Origin: an uncultured Collinsella sp.
GTDB taxonomy: Bacteria; Actinomycetota; Coriobacteriia; Coriobacteriales; Coriobacteriaceae
Assembly: GCA_900757265.1 (NCBI GenBank)
Contig: CAAENW010000007.1
Location: 1-6,922, forward strand
Direction: 5' to 3'
Length of the DNA stretch: 6,922 nucleotides
The notes below the pieces were generated by a model. That model had not been told where the DNA came from, searched no databases, and saw only the letters and a list, made by a program, of their open reading frames with translations. Both the position numbers and the translations under genes were made by a program. Of the stretch, positions 5,902-6,922 are shown piece after piece (positions within the stretch are counted from its first letter, which is position 1; each line of letters opens with the position of its first letter).

Positions 5902-5920
5902 ACCACCCATGTGGTAGCAT
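5902..5920 (+). promoter_or_regulatory. Putative mntP extended -10 promoter overlapping an operator-like palindrome
   Basis: ACCAC-CCAT-GTGGT (5902-5915) is a perfect 5-bp-arm palindrome. Its right end runs into TGGTAGCAT (5912-5920), which fits an extended -10 box (TGn followed by TAGCAT). No good -35 box lies at 16-18 nt; TTGACC (5899-5904) is too close. A start site near 5927 would give a leader of about 60 nt before mntP. The palindrome sits where a repressor would block polymerase. Both calls are tentative. Confidence 0.35.
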
Positions 5921-5925
5921 CGGGT

Positions 5926-5985
5926 CTCATATAAATGAGGGAGTAGTCGTGTAATCGGGTTCGCCCGCAGAGAGGGAGCCAGACT
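5926..5985 (+). promoter_or_regulatory. mntP leader with a yybP-ykoY-like (Mn2+ riboswitch) signature, incomplete or minimal
   Basis: The leader contains a CTCAT/ATGAG hairpin (5926-5930 with 5935-5939), then GAGGGAGTAG (5937-5946), then a CGGG-TTCG-CCCG hairpin (5956-5967), and finally GCCAGAC (5978-5984) just before the start codon. Known manganese riboswitches upstream of mntP genes carry a GGGGAGUAG loop early and an AAGACC-type loop late in a fold of about 100 nt or more. Here the first string is nearly exact and the second only approximate, with 32 nt between them, too short for the normal two-legged fold. It may be a minimal or degenerate version, or a chance match. The GAGGGAG ribosome-binding site (5972-5978) lies inside it, so folding could control translation. 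Confidence 0.35.
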
Positions 5986-6564
5986 ATGGGACTAGCAGAG
6001 CTCGCGTTGCTCGCCGTTGGCCTTTCGATGGACGCCTTTGCCGTTTCCATCTGCAAGGGCCTCGGCATGAAGAAGATCAACTTTAAAGTCGCCGTGGTGC
6101 TCGGCCTGTTCTTTGGCGGCTTTCAGGCCGGCATGCCCGTAATCGGATGGGCGCTCGGCAGTCAATTCATGGGCATCATCGGACCCATCGACCATTGGAT
6201 CGCCTTTATCCTTTTGGCCTTCATCGGCGGCAAAATGCTGTGGGAGGCCTTTACCGAGGACGAGGATGAAGGCGACGGCAAGGATGCCGAGAAGGTTGAC
6301 CTGGGCGAGTACCTAATCCTCGCCATCGCCACCTCAATTGACGCCCTAGCCGTAGGCATCTCGTTTGCCGCGCTCTCGGTCGACATCGTTCCCGCTGTAT
6401 CGCTTATCGGCGTCACAACGTTTATCTTCTCCGTCGCCGGTGTAGTGATCGGCCACACCTTTGGCGCGCGCTACGAAAAACCCGCCACCATCGTGGGCGG
6501 CGTCGTGCTCATCCTCATCGGGCTTAAGATCTTACTTGAGCATCTGGGGATCCTCGCGATATAA
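5986..6564 (+). CDS. mntP: Manganese efflux pump MntP
   Basis: This 192-residue membrane protein is predicted to have six transmembrane helices arranged as two related three-helix halves. Each half begins with a membrane-embedded aspartate motif: SMDAFAVSICKG (14-25, D16) and TSIDALAVGISFA (116-128, D119). The corresponding aspartates are important in E. coli MntP, which exports Mn2+ and protects against manganese toxicity. The halves are linked by a strongly acidic cytoplasmic loop (about 90-107, EDEDEGDGKD...). GHTFG (156-160) and the glycine-rich last helix (about 168-190) complete the pattern. The ATG is preceded by GAGGGAG with 7-nt spacing and begins the first helix directly, as in homologues. 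It is transcribed away from disA. No convincing terminator follows the TAA stop. Confidence 0.93.
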   Translation: MGLAELALLAVGLSMDAFAVSICKGLGMKKINFKVAVVLGLFFGGFQAGMPVIGWALGSQFMGIIGPIDHWIAFILLAFIGGKMLWEAFTEDEDEGDGKDAEKVDLGEYLILAIATSIDALAVGISFAALSVDIVPAVSLIGVTTFIFSVAGVVIGHTFGARYEKPATIVGGVVLILIGLKILLEHLGILAI

Positions 6565-6603
6565 AAAACGCCTCTCATAAGCCAACGTCAATGTAGGGGT
6601 CTC

Positions 6604-6673
6604 ATGCAGAGTTTTGCATAATGCCTATTCATGCAGACTTTTGCATGTCATACTGATATGCAAAAGTCTGCAC
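6604..6673. promoter_or_regulatory. Three-operator array of the downstream HTH gene
   Basis: Three 16-bp quasi-palindromes of the form ATGCA-N6-TGCAT lie at 6604-6619 (N6 GAGTTT), 6631-6646 (GACTTT) and 6658-6673 (AAAGTC, last base C). Their centres are exactly 27 bp apart. The third site is in the opposite orientation, so sites 2 and 3 also form a perfect 15-bp inverted repeat (6632-6646 with 6658-6672). The last site ends 14 nt before the GTG start of the HTH gene. A weak -10 candidate, CATACT (6649-6654), lies between sites 2 and 3. The layout matches autorepression by HipB-like antitoxins, which bind several spaced palindromes over their own promoter. The regulator identity is inferred from adjacency. 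Confidence 0.8.
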
Positions 6674-6687
6674 GTTAGGAGATCGCC

Positions 6688-6922
6688 GTGGATACCCTTC
6701 CCATCACCACACCGCGCCAAGCTGGCATCTACGTGCGCCAGGCACGCGAGACTCAGGGTCTCACCCGTGCCGCCCTCGCCAAAAAGGCCGGTGTTTCGGA
6801 GCGCCTGCTCGCATCGCTCGAGCTAGGCGATGCCACGGGCATTCGACTCGACAAGTTGCTGGCGATTTTCGACGCTCTTGGACTGGCACTCGCCGCTCAA
6901 GGGGATATCGGCGAAGCGAAAA
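6688..6922 (+). CDS. HipB/Y4mF-type helix-turn-helix regulator, probable antitoxin (3' end outside window)
   Basis: Seventy-eight residues are present and the frame is open to the window edge. The protein is an XRE-family (lambda-repressor-like) DNA-binding domain. RQAGIYVRQARETQGLT (10-26) is helix 1 and its turn, ALAKKAGVSERLLASLELGDA (29-49) is the helix-turn-helix, and LDKLLAIFDALGLALAA (54-70) is the last helix and strand-like end. The pattern resembles Y4mF/HipB antitoxins, which pair with HipA-type kinase toxins and repress their own operon. The start is GTG (6688-6690) with AGGAG (6677-6681) 6 nt upstream; an ATG at 6658 in the same frame runs into TAG before the GTG. Three operator-like palindromes lie directly upstream. 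A hipA-like gene would be expected just beyond the right edge, but this cannot be seen. A stand-alone regulator remains possible. Confidence 0.82.
   Translation, partial: MDTLPITTPRQAGIYVRQARETQGLTRAALAKKAGVSERLLASLELGDATGIRLDKLLAIFDALGLALAAQGDIGEAK

Noticed and set aside
5880..6080. 66-codon minus-strand frame over the mntP start
   Set aside because: It is antisense to mntP, has no ribosome-binding site or domain, and covers the promoter region.
6565..6603. Terminator after mntP
   Set aside because: There is an A-run right after the stop and a C-rich stretch, but I could not find a stem followed by T residues.

Overview
The window looks like chromosomal housekeeping DNA from a GC-rich actinobacterium. 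Protein style, gene order and the MntP and Y4mF/HipB-type neighbours suggest the class Coriobacteriia, possibly a Collinsella-like gut species. That assignment is inference from protein character, not from a search.

The left two thirds is read entirely on the minus strand. From right to left the genes are disA (cyclic di-AMP synthase), ispD and ispF (two steps of the MEP isoprenoid pathway), cysS (cysteinyl-tRNA synthetase), rlmB (23S rRNA 2'-O-methyltransferase), a yacP/rae1-type NYN ribonuclease, and the first 30 nt of a tRNA gene cut by the left edge. disA-ispD-ispF-cysS is tightly packed (1-nt overlap, 11-nt overlap, 3-nt gap) and should be one transcript. It ends in an intrinsic terminator at about 1862-1903. 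rlmB and yacP form a second tight pair with a 3-nt gap. The order is a compressed version of the Bacillus subtilis disA-yacL-ispD-ispF-gltX-cysE-cysS-mrnC-rlmB-yacP block, so this is an ancient conserved neighbourhood. yacL, gltX, cysE and mrnC are absent. Between cysS and rlmB, where mrnC sits in Bacillus, lies a 102-bp almost bulge-free imperfect palindrome followed by the terminator.

The right third is read on the plus strand. mntP, a manganese exporter, is divergent from disA across a 220-bp spacer that holds several inverted repeats and a short leader. The leader contains the hallmark GGGAGTAG string of manganese-sensing (yybP-ykoY) riboswitches but is too short for the full fold. After mntP comes a 123-bp spacer with three 16-bp quasi-palindromes spaced exactly 27 bp centre to centre. 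They lie directly upstream of a truncated HipB/Y4mF-type helix-turn-helix gene, the usual layout of a self-regulated antitoxin operon. Its toxin partner, if any, lies beyond the right edge.

The best unexplained items are the 102-bp palindrome downstream of cysS, the 66-bp AT-rich block of interleaved inverted and direct repeats upstream of the tRNA promoter, the three-operator array of the HTH gene, and the short mntP leader. The protein genes are ordinary apart from a degenerate C-terminal helix-hairpin-helix in DisA and N-terminal extensions on YacP and RlmB. I see no new defence or mobile system.
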